The notes beneath the pieces were generated by a model. It ran no database searches and had not been told where the DNA came from. It saw only the letters and a program-made list of their open reading frames with translations. From Deltaproteobacteria bacterium (lineage in GTDB: Bacteria; Desulfobacterota; Binatia; UTPRO1), in contig JACQEO010000025.1 in assembly GCA_016200545.1 (NCBI GenBank), forward strand, positions 1 to 43,814: a stretch of DNA of 43,814 bases, in the 5' to 3' direction. Position 1 is the stretch's first letter, and every line of letters begins with the position of its first letter. Positions 8,115-16,617 of this stretch are shown here, one piece after another. A program made the position numbers and the translations under genes.

Positions 8115-8993
8115 ATGATCGCTGCGACGCGCATGCGGGCCTGGCTCGCGGCGACGCGACCACGCACGCTGCCGGCCGCGATCGTCCCGGTCATGGTCGG
8201 GCTCGCGCTCGCGGCGCGACATGGTCCGCTGCGTGCGACCGTCGCCGCCGTCACGCTGGTCGCGGCGATCCTCATCCAGATCGGCACCAACCTCGCGAAC
8301 GACTACTACGACTTCACCGCCGGCGCCGACACCGCCGCGCGCGTCGGACCGCGGCGCATCACGCAGGCGGGGCTCGCCGCGCCGTACACCGTACGCGGCG
8401 CGGCGTTCGGCGTTCTCGGCGTCGCGGCGCTCGCCGGCGTCTACCTGATCGCGGCCGGCGGATGGCCGATCGCGCTGATCGGCATCGCCGCATTGCTCGC
8501 CGCCGTCGCCTATACGGCCGGCCCGTGGCCGCTCGCCTATCACGGCCTCGGCGACGTCTTCGTCTTCGCGTTCTTCGGACCGGTGGCGGTGAGCGGCACC
8601 GTGCTGCTGCAGATCGGCCACGTCGACCGGCCAACCGTCGTCGCGTCCATCCCGATCGCGTGCCTCGCGACCGCGATCCTCGTCGTCAACAACCTGCGCG
8701 ACATTCCGACCGACACGCGCGCCGGCAAGCGCACCCTCGCCGTCCGCCTCGGCGCGCGCGCGACCCGTATCGAGCACGCGACGCTCGTCGCGTTCGCCTT
8801 CGTCGCCTTGCCGGCGCTCGCTGCCGACGCGGGCGAACTCGTTCTCATTGCGCTGGCGGCGCTCCCGCTCGCGCTCGGCGAGATACGCGCGCTCTGGGGC
8901 CGATCGGGGAGCGCGCTCAACGTGAGCCTCGCCGGGACGGCGCGACTCCATCTCGTGTTCGGGATCTTGCTCGCGCTCGGGATTCTGGCGTGA
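8115..8993 (+). CDS. menA: 1,4-dihydroxy-2-naphthoate polyprenyltransferase MenA
   Basis: This 292-residue integral membrane prenyltransferase of the UbiA superfamily attaches the isoprenoid side chain to DHNA. The first Asp-rich motif is NLANDYYDFTAGADT (about 58-72), followed by GPRRITQAG; the second is NNLRDIPTDTRAGKRTLAVR (about 190-209). Between them lie several hydrophobic helices and GPWPLAYHGLGDVFVFAFFG. These motifs are typical of MenA rather than UbiA. The ATG lies 4 bp after the menB stop with GAGG just upstream, and the stop overlaps the menC GTG. The terminus ends in a final hydrophobic helix. Confidence 0.94.
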   Translation: MIAATRMRAWLAATRPRTLPAAIVPVMVGLALAARHGPLRATVAAVTLVAAILIQIGTNLANDYYDFTAGADTAARVGPRRITQAGLAAPYTVRGAAFGVLGVAALAGVYLIAAGGWPIALIGIAALLAAVAYTAGPWPLAYHGLGDVFVFAFFGPVAVSGTVLLQIGHVDRPTVVASIPIACLATAILVVNNLRDIPTDTRAGKRTLAVRLGARATRIEHATLVAFAFVALPALAADAGELVLIALAALPLALGEIRALWGRSGSALNVSLAGTARLHLVFGILLALGILA

Positions 8994-10069
8994 GGATCGT
9001 TCGCGCCGCCGTCGAGGAGATTCGACTGGCACTGCCGCGCCCGTTGCTGACGTCGCGTGGTGCAGTCGCGATGCGCCGCGGCCTGCTGCTGCGTCTCACC
9101 TCCGACGCAGGCGTCGAAGGCGTCGGCGAGGCGAGCCCGGCCGAGTGGATCGGCGAGACCAGCGTCGCGCTGGTCGCCGACGACTTGCGTCGGATCGTCG
9201 CGCTCGCCGGCGAGCGCCCGGACGCGGCGCGACTGCACGCGCTCGTCCTGTCGACGGGGGGGGGATACTCGCCCGCAGCCATGTGCGCGGTCGACACCGC
9301 GCTCGTGGATCTCGAAGCGACGCGGCGCGGGATCGCTGTGTGCGCGCTGCTCGGCGGCGATCCCACGGCGACGCTCCCGGTCCGCGCCCTCCTCGCGGGC
9401 GAGCGCGTCGAGCGCCTGCGCGATGACGCCGCGGACGCCGTCGCGCATGGCTTTCGCGTGCTCAAACTCAAGGTCGGCGCGACGCCGCTGGTGGACGACG
9501 TGGCGCGCGTCGACGCCGTCCGGCGGCTCGTCGGCCCGGGCATCGCCCTCCATCTCGATGCCAATCGCGCCTGGACCTTCGCCCAGGCTCGCGTGGCGCT
9601 CGCCGCCTTGGCGCCGCTCGGCATCGCGCTTCTCGAGGAGCCGCTTCGTGCGCCCGAGCCCGATGATCTCGCCGCGCTCGCCGCGAGCGCACCCATACCG
9701 CTCGCCCTGGACGAGTCGATCGCCGACGCCGCCGCGCTCCTGCGCGCGACGTCGGCGGGCGGAGTGTCGGCGCTCATCGTCAAGGCCGGTCGGGTCGGTG
9801 GACCGACGCGCGCACTGGCGCTGGCGCGGGTCGCCGCGCAGCGCGGGCTCGGCGTCATCGTCACCGACTCGATCGAGAGCGCCGTCGGCATGGGCGCGGC
9901 GCTGCACATCGCGGCCGCGCTTGCGACGCCCGTTCTTGCCGTCGGTCTCGGCGGCGCCCGGCATCTCACCGATGTCGAGCACGCCCTCACGGCACCGCTG
10001 CTGCGCGCCGCCGGACCCGGGCTCGCGGTGGCGGCCGTGTCGCCGGCGCAGGCGGCCACGCATGCCTGA
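8990..10069 (+). CDS. menC: o-succinylbenzoate synthase MenC
   Basis: This 359-residue enolase-superfamily enzyme dehydrates the MenH product to o-succinylbenzoate. Catalytic features are KLKVG (the K-x-K pair near 158-160), metal ligands in LDANRAW, LLEEPL and ALDES (about 189, 215 and 240), and the second-face Lys in IVKAGRVGG (about 264). The start is a GTG overlapping the menA stop (GTGA), giving VRIVRAAVEEIRLALPRPL, a normal N-terminus. A run of nine G at 9256-9264 codes for the conserved TGGGYSP segment and could be slippage-prone. Some relatives are N-acylamino acid racemases, but the operon makes the OSB role likely. Confidence 0.92.
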   Translation: MRIVRAAVEEIRLALPRPLLTSRGAVAMRRGLLLRLTSDAGVEGVGEASPAEWIGETSVALVADDLRRIVALAGERPDAARLHALVLSTGGGYSPAAMCAVDTALVDLEATRRGIAVCALLGGDPTATLPVRALLAGERVERLRDDAADAVAHGFRVLKLKVGATPLVDDVARVDAVRRLVGPGIALHLDANRAWTFAQARVALAALAPLGIALLEEPLRAPEPDDLAALAASAPIPLALDESIADAAALLRATSAGGVSALIVKAGRVGGPTRALALARVAAQRGLGVIVTDSIESAVGMGAALHIAAALATPVLAVGLGGARHLTDVEHALTAPLLRAAGPGLAVAAVSPAQAATHA

Positions 10070-11525
10070 GACGCTACCCGCCGCGTCGCTGCCGTGGGTC
10101 GTCGAGCGCGCGCAGCACGATCCGGACGCACTGGCGCTGCGTGACAGCGGGGGCTCGTTCTCCTGGAATGCCCTCGCGCTGCGCGTCGAGCGACTCGCCG
10201 CGCGCCTGACCGCTCTCGGGGTCCGGCCCGGCGACCGCGTCGCGCTCCTGACGGAGACCTCGTGCCGGATGGTCGAGCTGATCCACGCGACGCAGCGTTG
10301 TTACGCGACCGTCGTCCCGCTCAACACACGGCTCGCGGCGCGTGAGATCGCGGCGGTCATCGCCGACGCCGAGCCGCGCCTCGTGATCCATGACCGGGGG
10401 TCCGACGCGGATCTCGGACGCGCGTCGTCGCCCGCGGTTCGCCTCGTCGGGGCGGGGCACGAGCTCGATGACGTCGCCGCGGTCGACCCGCCGCCGCTCC
10501 GTCGGCTCGATCCGGCGGCGCTGCACACGCTCGTCTATACTTCGGGGACGACGGGCGCGCCGAAGGGCGTGATGCTGACCCACCGCAACCACGCCGCGAG
10601 CGCCGCGGCTTCGCGCACCAATCTCGGCGTCCGTCGCGATGACCACTGGCTCGCAGCGTTGCCGCTCTATCACGTCGGCGGACTCTCGATGATTCTGCGC
10701 GGCGTCCTCGACGGCGTTCCCATCACCCTGCAACCCGGCTTCGATCCCGAGCGGATGAGCGCGACGTTGCGGAGCGGCGAGATCACGTTGCTCTCCATGG
10801 TACCGACCATGCTGCTCCGTCTGCTCGACCACGAGGACACGCGGCCCTTCCCGCCGCCGATCCGCGCCGTCCTGATCGGCGGCGCACCGGCGCCGGCGAC
10901 CTTGCTGGCGCGCGCCCGCGATCGCGGTCTGCCCGTTCTGCCGACGTACGGCCTCACCGAGACCGCCTCGCAGGTCGCTACCGCCGCGCCCGCGCCAACC
11001 GCGTGTCCGCCCACGGCGGCGGGCCGCGCGCTTCCCGGCACCGACATCCGCATCGACGCACCCGACGCGCGCGGTTGTGGTGAGATCGTGGTACGCGGTC
11101 CGACGGTCATGGCGGGCTACTTCCGCAATTCCGAGGCGACGGCCGCGGTACTACGCGACCAGTGGCTCCGCACCGGCGACCTCGGCCGCATCGACGCCGA
11201 CGGCTTCCTCCACGTGCTCGATCGGCGCACCGATCTCATCATCACCAGCGGGGAAAACGTGTACCCGGCCGAGATCGAAGCGGTGCTCGCCGAGCATCCC
11301 GACGTGCGCGACGCGGCGGTGTACGGACGTCCGCATCCCGTCTGGGGCCAAGAAGTCGCGGCGACGATCGTCGCGCGCGACGGGCAGACGCTCGACGCCG
11401 AAGCGCTGGGCGCCTGGTGCCGGACGCGGCTCGCGGCATACAAAGTACCGCGCTCGTTCCAGCACGCGGCGACGCTGCCGCGCACACCGTCCGGCAAGCT
11501 GCGCCGAAATCTCCTGACGCCGTGA
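10062..11525 (+). CDS. menE: o-succinylbenzoate-CoA ligase MenE
   Basis: This 487-residue adenylate-forming enzyme would activate o-succinylbenzoate with ATP and CoA, supplying the MenB substrate. Motifs in order are the P-loop YTSGTTGAPKGVMLTH (about 158-173), LPLYHVGGLSMIL, YGLTETASQV (about 295-304), RTGDLGRIDADG, SGENVYPAEIEAVL, and a C-terminal PSGKLRR with the adenylation Lys. The VGGLSM motif is usual in MenE. The ATG overlaps the menC 3' end by 8 bp. It is the last gene of the men operon; a hairpin at 11533-11551 lies just past the stop. Confidence 0.93.
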   Translation: MPETLPAASLPWVVERAQHDPDALALRDSGGSFSWNALALRVERLAARLTALGVRPGDRVALLTETSCRMVELIHATQRCYATVVPLNTRLAAREIAAVIADAEPRLVIHDRGSDADLGRASSPAVRLVGAGHELDDVAAVDPPPLRRLDPAALHTLVYTSGTTGAPKGVMLTHRNHAASAAASRTNLGVRRDDHWLAALPLYHVGGLSMILRGVLDGVPITLQPGFDPERMSATLRSGEITLLSMVPTMLLRLLDHEDTRPFPPPIRAVLIGGAPAPATLLARARDRGLPVLPTYGLTETASQVATAAPAPTACPPTAAGRALPGTDIRIDAPDARGCGEIVVRGPTVMAGYFRNSEATAAVLRDQWLRTGDLGRIDADGFLHVLDRRTDLIITSGENVYPAEIEAVLAEHPDVRDAAVYGRPHPVWGQEVAATIVARDGQTLDAEALGAWCRTRLAAYKVPRSFQHAATLPRTPSGKLRRNLLTP

Positions 11526-11532
11526 GCTCAAA

Positions 11533-11551
11533 CCCCGGCGCCGAAACGGGG
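11533..11551. terminator. hairpin after menE; probably the original tRNA-Gly terminator
   Basis: CCCCG (11533-11537) and CGGGG (11547-11551) form a short stem with a 9-nt loop. Read on the minus strand it follows the duplicated tRNA-Gly 3' half by eight bases and ends in GGGGTTT, the more terminator-like direction. This suggests it was the native terminator of the tRNA gene and was separated from it by the island. It may also end the men operon on the plus strand. Confidence 0.45.
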
Positions 11552-11559
11552 CCTTCTTC

Positions 11560-11604
11560 GAGAGCGGGCGACCGGGGTCGAACCGGCGACGTCCAGCTTG
11601 GGAA
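11560..11604. repeat. left attachment-site copy (tRNA-Gly 3' half)
   Basis: These 45 bp match the last 42 nt of the intact tRNA-Gly gene plus 3 nt beyond it without a mismatch, and diverge immediately afterwards (GGAAAGG here against GGAAGCTGG in the gene). They contain half of the anticodon arm, the T arm and the acceptor 3' strand, but no 5' half, so this is not a tRNA gene. From 11605 to 11903 I see no convincing gene; the short frames there are readings through the tRNA-like sequence. Confidence 0.85.
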
Positions 11605-11903
11605 AGGACCGGGGCGAACGTCCAAGACTTCGATTTGTCAAGGTAGTGAGAATCGATTCAAGACCCTGAGAAGGTTTCCGGCTTCGATGATGTTCGCCTA
11701 CTTTCACCTCATTTCGCTGGTCAACCGGCACCAGAACCGGCACTAGAATGGGCGTCGGGCTGATCGACCCGACTCAAGTCGCCGACACAATCCACGCGAC
11801 CGATGCTGGGGTGCAGGCATTTCGAGGTTCCATGGGCCGCGAGACACTTGCCGAGGCGAAGCGATTTGGGCGGCATCGACGCCGGTGATAGAAGGACTCC
11901 CGC

Positions 11904-12170
11904 ATGGCGTGGCCGGCGTGGTGGGATTGGGAACTCGAGCTCACACCGCACGTCCTCAAGCGCATGGTCGATCGAGGGTTCACGGAGACCGACCTCCGTC
12001 AGATGCTCGAGGACGCTTCGGGCTTCCGACGCGACGTGGAGGAAGGGCGATGGGCGATCACCTCCCGGCACCGCGGCCGGCCCTGGGAGGTCATCGTGGA
12101 ACCGGACGAGGCAGAGCGGGCGCTCGTGGTCATCACGGCCTATCCGGTGGTAAGAAGGAAGCGCCCATGA
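11904..12170 (+). CDS. DUF4258-type small protein (possible toxin of a TA-like pair)
   Basis: The 88-residue product includes LELTPHVLKRMVDRGFTETD, an acidic helix, RRDVEEGRWAITSRHRGRPW and a closing ERALVVITAYPV. This order of an H-x-x-x-R-M helix followed by three strands ending in VITAY fits the DUF4258 family, whose members share a RelE/BrnT-like plan. It has a good ribosome site (AAGGA, 11894-11898). The stop overlaps the next ATG (ATGA), and the partner is a DUF2283-type protein, a combination that suggests a toxin-antitoxin-like module. Toxicity is inference from family shape and context only. It is the first gene inside the island. Confidence 0.7.
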   Translation: MAWPAWWDWELELTPHVLKRMVDRGFTETDLRQMLEDASGFRRDVEEGRWAITSRHRGRPWEVIVEPDEAERALVVITAYPVVRRKRP

Positions 12171-12436
12171 GAGGTCGCTACCTCGAAGTTACGTTCCGCA
12201 AGGGTCGGCCCGTCGCCGCCTATCTGTACCTCCCGCGCCGTGGAGCCGAGCACGCGGCACGGGTATCGAAAGCGTCGCCTGGCCTGTTGATCGATTTCAA
12301 CCTCGACGGCAAGCCGATCGGGATCGAGATCACGGCACCCGGGCGCGTCAGTCTCCCCGCGCTCAATCGTGTGCTCACGCGCCTTCGCCAACCGCGGCTC
12401 CGCGCCGAAGAGCTGGCTCCTCTCTTGGCAGCTTGA
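12167..12436 (+). CDS. DUF2283-type small protein (possible antitoxin partner)
   Basis: The 89-residue product reads MRGRYLEVTFRKGRPVAAYL, then RVSKASPGLLIDFNLDGKPI and GIEITAPGRVSLPALNRVL. A two-strand YLEVTF...AAYLYL start and the IDFNLDGKPIGIEI block are the DUF2283 signature. The ATG overlaps the DUF4258 stop, and AGAAGGA upstream gives a ribosome site, so the two are made together. The C-terminal helix (LTRLRQPRLRAEELAPLL) could contact the partner. A long N-terminal extension in the same frame is only the DUF4258 gene read out of phase and was rejected. The helicase gene follows after 12 bp. Confidence 0.72.
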   Translation: MRGRYLEVTFRKGRPVAAYLYLPRRGAEHAARVSKASPGLLIDFNLDGKPIGIEITAPGRVSLPALNRVLTRLRQPRLRAEELAPLLAA

Positions 12437-12448
12437 GCGGGCAGCGCC

Positions 12449-14947
12449 GTGAGCGCCACGGACGAGCTCCTCGAGGCGATCGCGCGCGAGCAGTCCCTGA
12501 TTGCCCGGCTTGAGCGAGAGCGCGAGGAGGCGCGGGACCGCATCCGGACGCTAAAGGCGGGTCTTGATGCACCGGCGGACGCCACTGAGCACATCGCGCC
12601 CCTTGCACCAACGACTGTGTCGCTCACTTCGGCCACCGAGAAGGTCGCTCTGTTCCGGAGCCTCTTCCGCGGTCGCGGCGACGTGTTCCCCAAGCTCTGG
12701 ATCAACCCGCGCAAAGAGCGACATGGATACGCCCCCGCCTGTGCCAACGAGTGGGTAGGCGGCGTCTGTGAGAAGCCGCGCGTCAAATGCGGCGAGTGCC
12801 CGAATCAGGCTTTCATCCCGGTGAGCGATCAAGTCGTCCTCGATCACCTCCAGGGCCGCTACGTGATCGGAGTCTACCCGCTTCTCGACGATGATACCTG
12901 CTGGTTCCTAGCGGCCGACTTCGACCAGGAGTTGTGGGTCGACGACGTCGCCGCGTTCGTCGAGACCTGTCGGATGCTTGAACTCTCCGTCGCCGTCGAG
13001 CGTTCGCGGTCGGGAAACGGTGCCCACGTCTGGTTCTTCTTCGCCGCACCGGTTGCCGCCGCAACGGCGCGCCGGATGGGTTGCTACCTCATCACCGAAA
13101 CGATGGCGCGTCGTCACCAGCTCGCCATGGCATCCTACGATCGGCTCTTCCCGAACCAGGACACATTGCCCCGGGGCGGATTCGGCAACCTGATCGCCCT
13201 GCCGTTGCAGCACGAAGCGCGCCAGCGCGGCAACACCGTTTTTGTCGACGACCGCCTCGTGCCCCATGCAGACCAGTGGGGATACCTCGGATCCCTACCG
13301 CGGATCGCGCCCACGAGAGTCGAGGCGATCGCTCAGGAAGGCCTCGCACGCGACCAGGTGATCGGGTTGCGCGTCGCCTCCTCGGGTGACGACGATGAGG
13401 ACGCCCCCTGGGAGACCGCGCCGTCGCGACGCGCCCGACCGGCCAGGATCGATGCGCCCCTACCGAGCGAAGTACGTGCTGTGCTCGCGCAGCGCGTTTT
13501 CGTCGAGAGAGCAAGGCTTCCGAGCGCGCTCGTGAACCAGATCAAGAGGCTCGCGGCTTTCCAGAACCCGGAATTCTACAAGCGACAGCGAATGCGGCTG
13601 TCTGTCGCACTCACCCCGCGGGTCATCGGATGCGCCGAGGAACACTCACAACACGTCGCACTCCCGCGTGGCTGCGTCGACGATCTGACGAACCTGCTTG
13701 CCGAGCACGGAATCAGCCTCCGGCTCGATGACCAGCGCTGCCTTGGGGAGGTGCTTCCGATGGGTTTCGGAGGTCGCCTCACCTCCGTCCAAGATGAAGC
13801 GGCGAAGTCCCTCCTGGCTCACGACCTCGGCGTGCTCGTGGCGCCACCCGGGGTCGGAAAGACGGTCGTTGGCACCTACCTCATCGCAGCAAGAGGACGG
13901 AGCACGCTCGTCCTGGTGCACCGGAAGCCTCTGCTCGATCAATGGGTCGCCCAACTTTCCATGTTTCTCGCGCTGCCGTCGAAGGCGATCGGACAGATCG
14001 GCGGCGGGCGGCGGACCCCCACCGGTCGCCTCGACGTCGCCATGATCCAGAGCCTGGTTCGCGAGGGAACGGTCGATGACCTCGTCGCGGCATACGGCCA
14101 CGTGATCGTCGACGAGTGCCATCATCTCCCCGCGGCTTCCTTTGAGCAGGTCATGAGCGAGGTGAAGGCCCGGTATGTGACCGGTCTCACCGCCACGCCC
14201 TACCGGCGCGACGGCCACCAGTCGATCATTCACATGCAGTGCGGGGCGGTCCGATTCACAGTCGACCCAAAGAGCCGGGCGGCTCACCGCCCCTTCAAAC
14301 ATCGGCTGATCTGCCGAGAGACTGCATTCGTTCCGACCGGCCTCGGACAAAACGCGGGGATCCAGGAACTCTACGCCGCAATCGCGGCCGACGCCCGGCG
14401 CAATGAGCTCATTCTGAACGACGTGCTCGTCGCCATGGAGGAAGGGCGAACACCGATCCTTCTCACCGAACGGAGAGACCATCTCCACTACTTCGCGGCC
14501 AAGCTGCGAGGCTTCGCCCGCCACTTGGTCGTACTCCAAGGTGGCGTCACGACCAAGGCACGGAGAGAGACGACGGCGCAGCTCGCAGCCATACCGGACA
14601 CCGAGGAGCGCCTCATTCTCGCAACGGGTCGCTACATCGGCGAGGGGTTTGACGACGCACGACTAGACACGCTCTTTTTGGCCATGCCTGTGTCGTGGAA
14701 GGGCACGCTCGTCCAGTACACGGGGCGACTCCACAGGCTGAGCCCTGGAAAGACCGAAGTGCGCATTTACGACTACGTCGATCGTCAGGTTCCGTTGCTC
14801 GCGCGCATGTTCGAGAGGCGGGTACGGGGCTATCGGGCGATCGGCTATTCAATCGACGAAGTCTCGCTCGCGTCCGCGCAGCCACGCGAGGAACCGACCG
14901 TCGAGTACGACGAAGAGCCCCTGGGGGACTTCGATGGCGCCCCGTGA
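12449..14947 (+). CDS. TOTE-type primase-helicase (AEP primase domain fused to SF2 helicase)
   Basis: The 832-residue protein has a charged coiled-coil start (about 5-35), then a primase-like domain (about 60-310). There I see KLWINPRKERHGYAPACANE, a Cys cluster in GVCEKPRVKCGECPNQAF, the metal motif WFLAADFDQELW (hhhDhD), SRSGNGAHVWFFF (sxH) and FPNQDTLPRGGFGNLIALPL. This is the archaeo-eukaryotic primase type that Pfam names for TOTE conflict systems. The C-terminal helicase (about 440-810) has VLVAPPGVGKTVVGTYL, VIVDECHH, TGLTATPYRRDG and QYTGRLHRLSPGK. No nuclease motif is obvious. The GTG start lies 12 bp after DUF2283 and the stop overlaps the next GTG. A role in defence or element conflict is inferred from the family. 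Confidence 0.85.
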   Translation: MSATDELLEAIAREQSLIARLEREREEARDRIRTLKAGLDAPADATEHIAPLAPTTVSLTSATEKVALFRSLFRGRGDVFPKLWINPRKERHGYAPACANEWVGGVCEKPRVKCGECPNQAFIPVSDQVVLDHLQGRYVIGVYPLLDDDTCWFLAADFDQELWVDDVAAFVETCRMLELSVAVERSRSGNGAHVWFFFAAPVAAATARRMGCYLITETMARRHQLAMASYDRLFPNQDTLPRGGFGNLIALPLQHEARQRGNTVFVDDRLVPHADQWGYLGSLPRIAPTRVEAIAQEGLARDQVIGLRVASSGDDDEDAPWETAPSRRARPARIDAPLPSEVRAVLAQRVFVERARLPSALVNQIKRLAAFQNPEFYKRQRMRLSVALTPRVIGCAEEHSQHVALPRGCVDDLTNLLAEHGISLRLDDQRCLGEVLPMGFGGRLTSVQDEAAKSLLAHDLGVLVAPPGVGKTVVGTYLIAARGRSTLVLVHRKPLLDQWVAQLSMFLALPSKAIGQIGGGRRTPTGRLDVAMIQSLVREGTVDDLVAAYGHVIVDECHHLPAASFEQVMSEVKARYVTGLTATPYRRDGHQSIIHMQCGAVRFTVDPKSRAAHRPFKHRLICRETAFVPTGLGQNAGIQELYAAIAADARRNELILNDVLVAMEEGRTPILLTERRDHLHYFAAKLRGFARHLVVLQGGVTTKARRETTAQLAAIPDTEERLILATGRYIGEGFDDARLDTLFLAMPVSWKGTLVQYTGRLHRLSPGKTEVRIYDYVDRQVPLLARMFERRVRGYRAIGYSIDEVSLASAQPREEPTVEYDEEPLGDFDGAP

Positions 14948-15306
14948 GGCGATCCCTGCCCCGAGCTGCGCCCACCCGGCGATCGAGCCGCTGGCCACCA
15001 CGCAGGGCTCGTCTCGAGCGGCTCGTTGAGGAGGCGATCGTCGATGCGTACGACGAGTCGGAGCAACGGTGCGGGCTGTTCACCATGATGGAGGAGCGTC
15101 TCGCGCTGCCGTTCGAGACCGAAGTGCTCGGCGTGCCGGTGACGATCGAACGGGTCGACCTCACCGAGGCCGATGAAGTCGTAGCAATCTGCCGCCGCAG
15201 GCGAAGTCGTCAGCGGATTCCCATTCTCGACCTTCCGCTCCCCAGCCCGCGTCCCGACGGCGCCGAGTGGATCGAGGCATTTCGGTACTGGGCACGCGGA
15301 CGCTGA
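14944..15306 (+). CDS. small CcbP-like (calcium-binding protein family) protein
   Basis: From a GTG overlapping the helicase stop (GTGA) the frame gives 120 residues. After a basic start come LERLVEEAIVDAYDESEQRC, GLFTMMEERLALPFETEVLG and IPILDLPLPSPRPDGAEW. The pattern I-V-D-A-Y-D-x-x-E-Q...E-x-x-L-x-x-P-F resembles the acidic domain of cyanobacterial calcium-binding protein CcbP. The start could also be an internal codon just before LERLVEEA, since the first 30 residues look poorly conserved. Overlap with the helicase gene implies coupled translation and a shared job. Calcium binding itself is not shown by sequence. Confidence 0.6.
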   Translation: MRRSLPRAAPTRRSSRWPPRRARLERLVEEAIVDAYDESEQRCGLFTMMEERLALPFETEVLGVPVTIERVDLTEADEVVAICRRRRSRQRIPILDLPLPSPRPDGAEWIEAFRYWARGR

Positions 15307-15316
15307 TCACGGGGCG

Positions 15317-16504
15317 ATGAGCGAGTACCAGTACTACGAGTTCCAGGCGGTCGACCGGCCGCTCAGCGAGCGCCAGAGACGAGAGCTACGGGCATGTTCG
15401 ACGCGGGCGACCATCACGTCCACGCGTTTCGTCAACCACTACGAATGGGGCGACTTGAAGGGGGACCCACGCGCCTGGATGGAGAAGTACTTCGACGCAT
15501 TCCTCTACGTAGCGAACTGGGGAACGCATTGGCTCATGCTGCGCTTTCCCCGTCGGGTTCTCGATCTCCGGACCGCCAAACGCTACTGTCGGGGCAAGTC
15601 GGCCACCGCGACCGCAAAGGGGGATTTCGTCATCTTGTCGTTCGACTCCGAGGACGAGTCGGGCGACGGCTGGGACGACGACGGCACCGGTTGGCTCTCG
15701 TCGCTCGTCTCCCTGCGCGCCGACATCGCGGCAGGCAACTACCGAGCTTTGTATCTTGCGTGGCTGCGCTGCGTTCAGATGGGTGAGGTCCATTCTCAGG
15801 CGAGGCAGCCACCCGTCCCATGCGGGCTCGGCACGCTTACGGCGCCGCTCCGAGCGTTTGCCGACTTCCTGCGGATCGACCCCGACTTGCTCGCCGTCGC
15901 GAGCAAAGGCATCGGCAAACGCATGACTCGTGAGCAACTCGACCGCTCGGTTTCGGCGTTGCCCGCGGACACGATGTCGGATCTGCTGACGCGCTTCGCT
16001 GCCGGGGATTCTCAGAGCGCGCAAGCCGAGCTGCTACGTCGGCTGCGCGCCAGAGACAGCGACGCGCTCGACACCGACCCGCGCACGCCGGCGCAACTCT
16101 TGGCGGCCGCCAAGGAGCGCACTGACGAACGTCAAGCCCGGGAGGCCGAGCGAGCCGCTGCAGAACAAATCCGGAGGGACCGCGCCGAGGCAGCTACCCG
16201 AGAGAGGTACCTCGTACGGCTCGCGAAGCGGGAGGCGCAGACCTGGCGCCACGTGGACGCCCTCGTCGTCACGCGGAAGCAGTCGAACTACGACGAGGCG
16301 GTGCGACTGCTGAAGGATCTGAGGGACCTCGCCGTGCGAAAGGGGCGAGCTTCCGAGGTACGGCTACGCATTCGCCGATTGCGGAACGAGCACGGCAGAA
16401 AGCTGACCTTAGTCGAACGTTTTCGAAAGGCCGGTTTGCTCCCTACTCTGAGCGAATCGACTCGAGCCCGCCTTGCGATCGACACACGACCATTTCACAC
16501 CTGA
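15317..16504 (+). CDS. conserved protein of unknown function, island operon member
   Basis: I know this 395-residue protein only as an uncharacterised family with the start MSEYQYYEFQAVDRPLSERQ. The N-terminal part (about 1-180) has RFVNHYEWGDLKGDPRAWME, YFDAFLYVANWGTHWLMLRF and an acidic stretch (DSEDESGDGWDDDGTGW). The C-terminal half (about 240-390) is strongly charged and helical, with a likely coiled coil (DERQAREAERAAAEQIRRDR) and a basic tail. No transmembrane segment or catalytic motif stands out. It follows the CcbP-like gene by 10 bp and ends the island operon, so it probably works with the primase-helicase. The remaining 349 bp to the tRNA gene hold only a degraded attachment-like sequence. 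Confidence 0.6.
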   Translation: MSEYQYYEFQAVDRPLSERQRRELRACSTRATITSTRFVNHYEWGDLKGDPRAWMEKYFDAFLYVANWGTHWLMLRFPRRVLDLRTAKRYCRGKSATATAKGDFVILSFDSEDESGDGWDDDGTGWLSSLVSLRADIAAGNYRALYLAWLRCVQMGEVHSQARQPPVPCGLGTLTAPLRAFADFLRIDPDLLAVASKGIGKRMTREQLDRSVSALPADTMSDLLTRFAAGDSQSAQAELLRRLRARDSDALDTDPRTPAQLLAAAKERTDERQAREAERAAAEQIRRDRAEAATRERYLVRLAKREAQTWRHVDALVVTRKQSNYDEAVRLLKDLRDLAVRKGRASEVRLRIRRLRNEHGRKLTLVERFRKAGLLPTLSESTRARLAIDTRPFHT

Positions 16505-16617
16505 TACTCAGTCCGAACGGGAGCATCAAGATCCCCGGAATTGGGTAGGCGATCTCTTGGGACGTTTCAGAATGAAGACGCAAACGCTTCCGAAGGCTCC
16601 TCCAACGACAAATCACG

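Noticed and set aside
11560..11604. A second tRNA-Gly gene
   Set aside because: Only the 3' half is present; sequence diverges in the anticodon stem and no 5' half follows.
11528..11743. Minus-strand 71-aa frame containing LDVAGSTPVARSR
   Set aside because: The phrase comes from reading through the tRNA-Gly 3' half; the frame has no family features.
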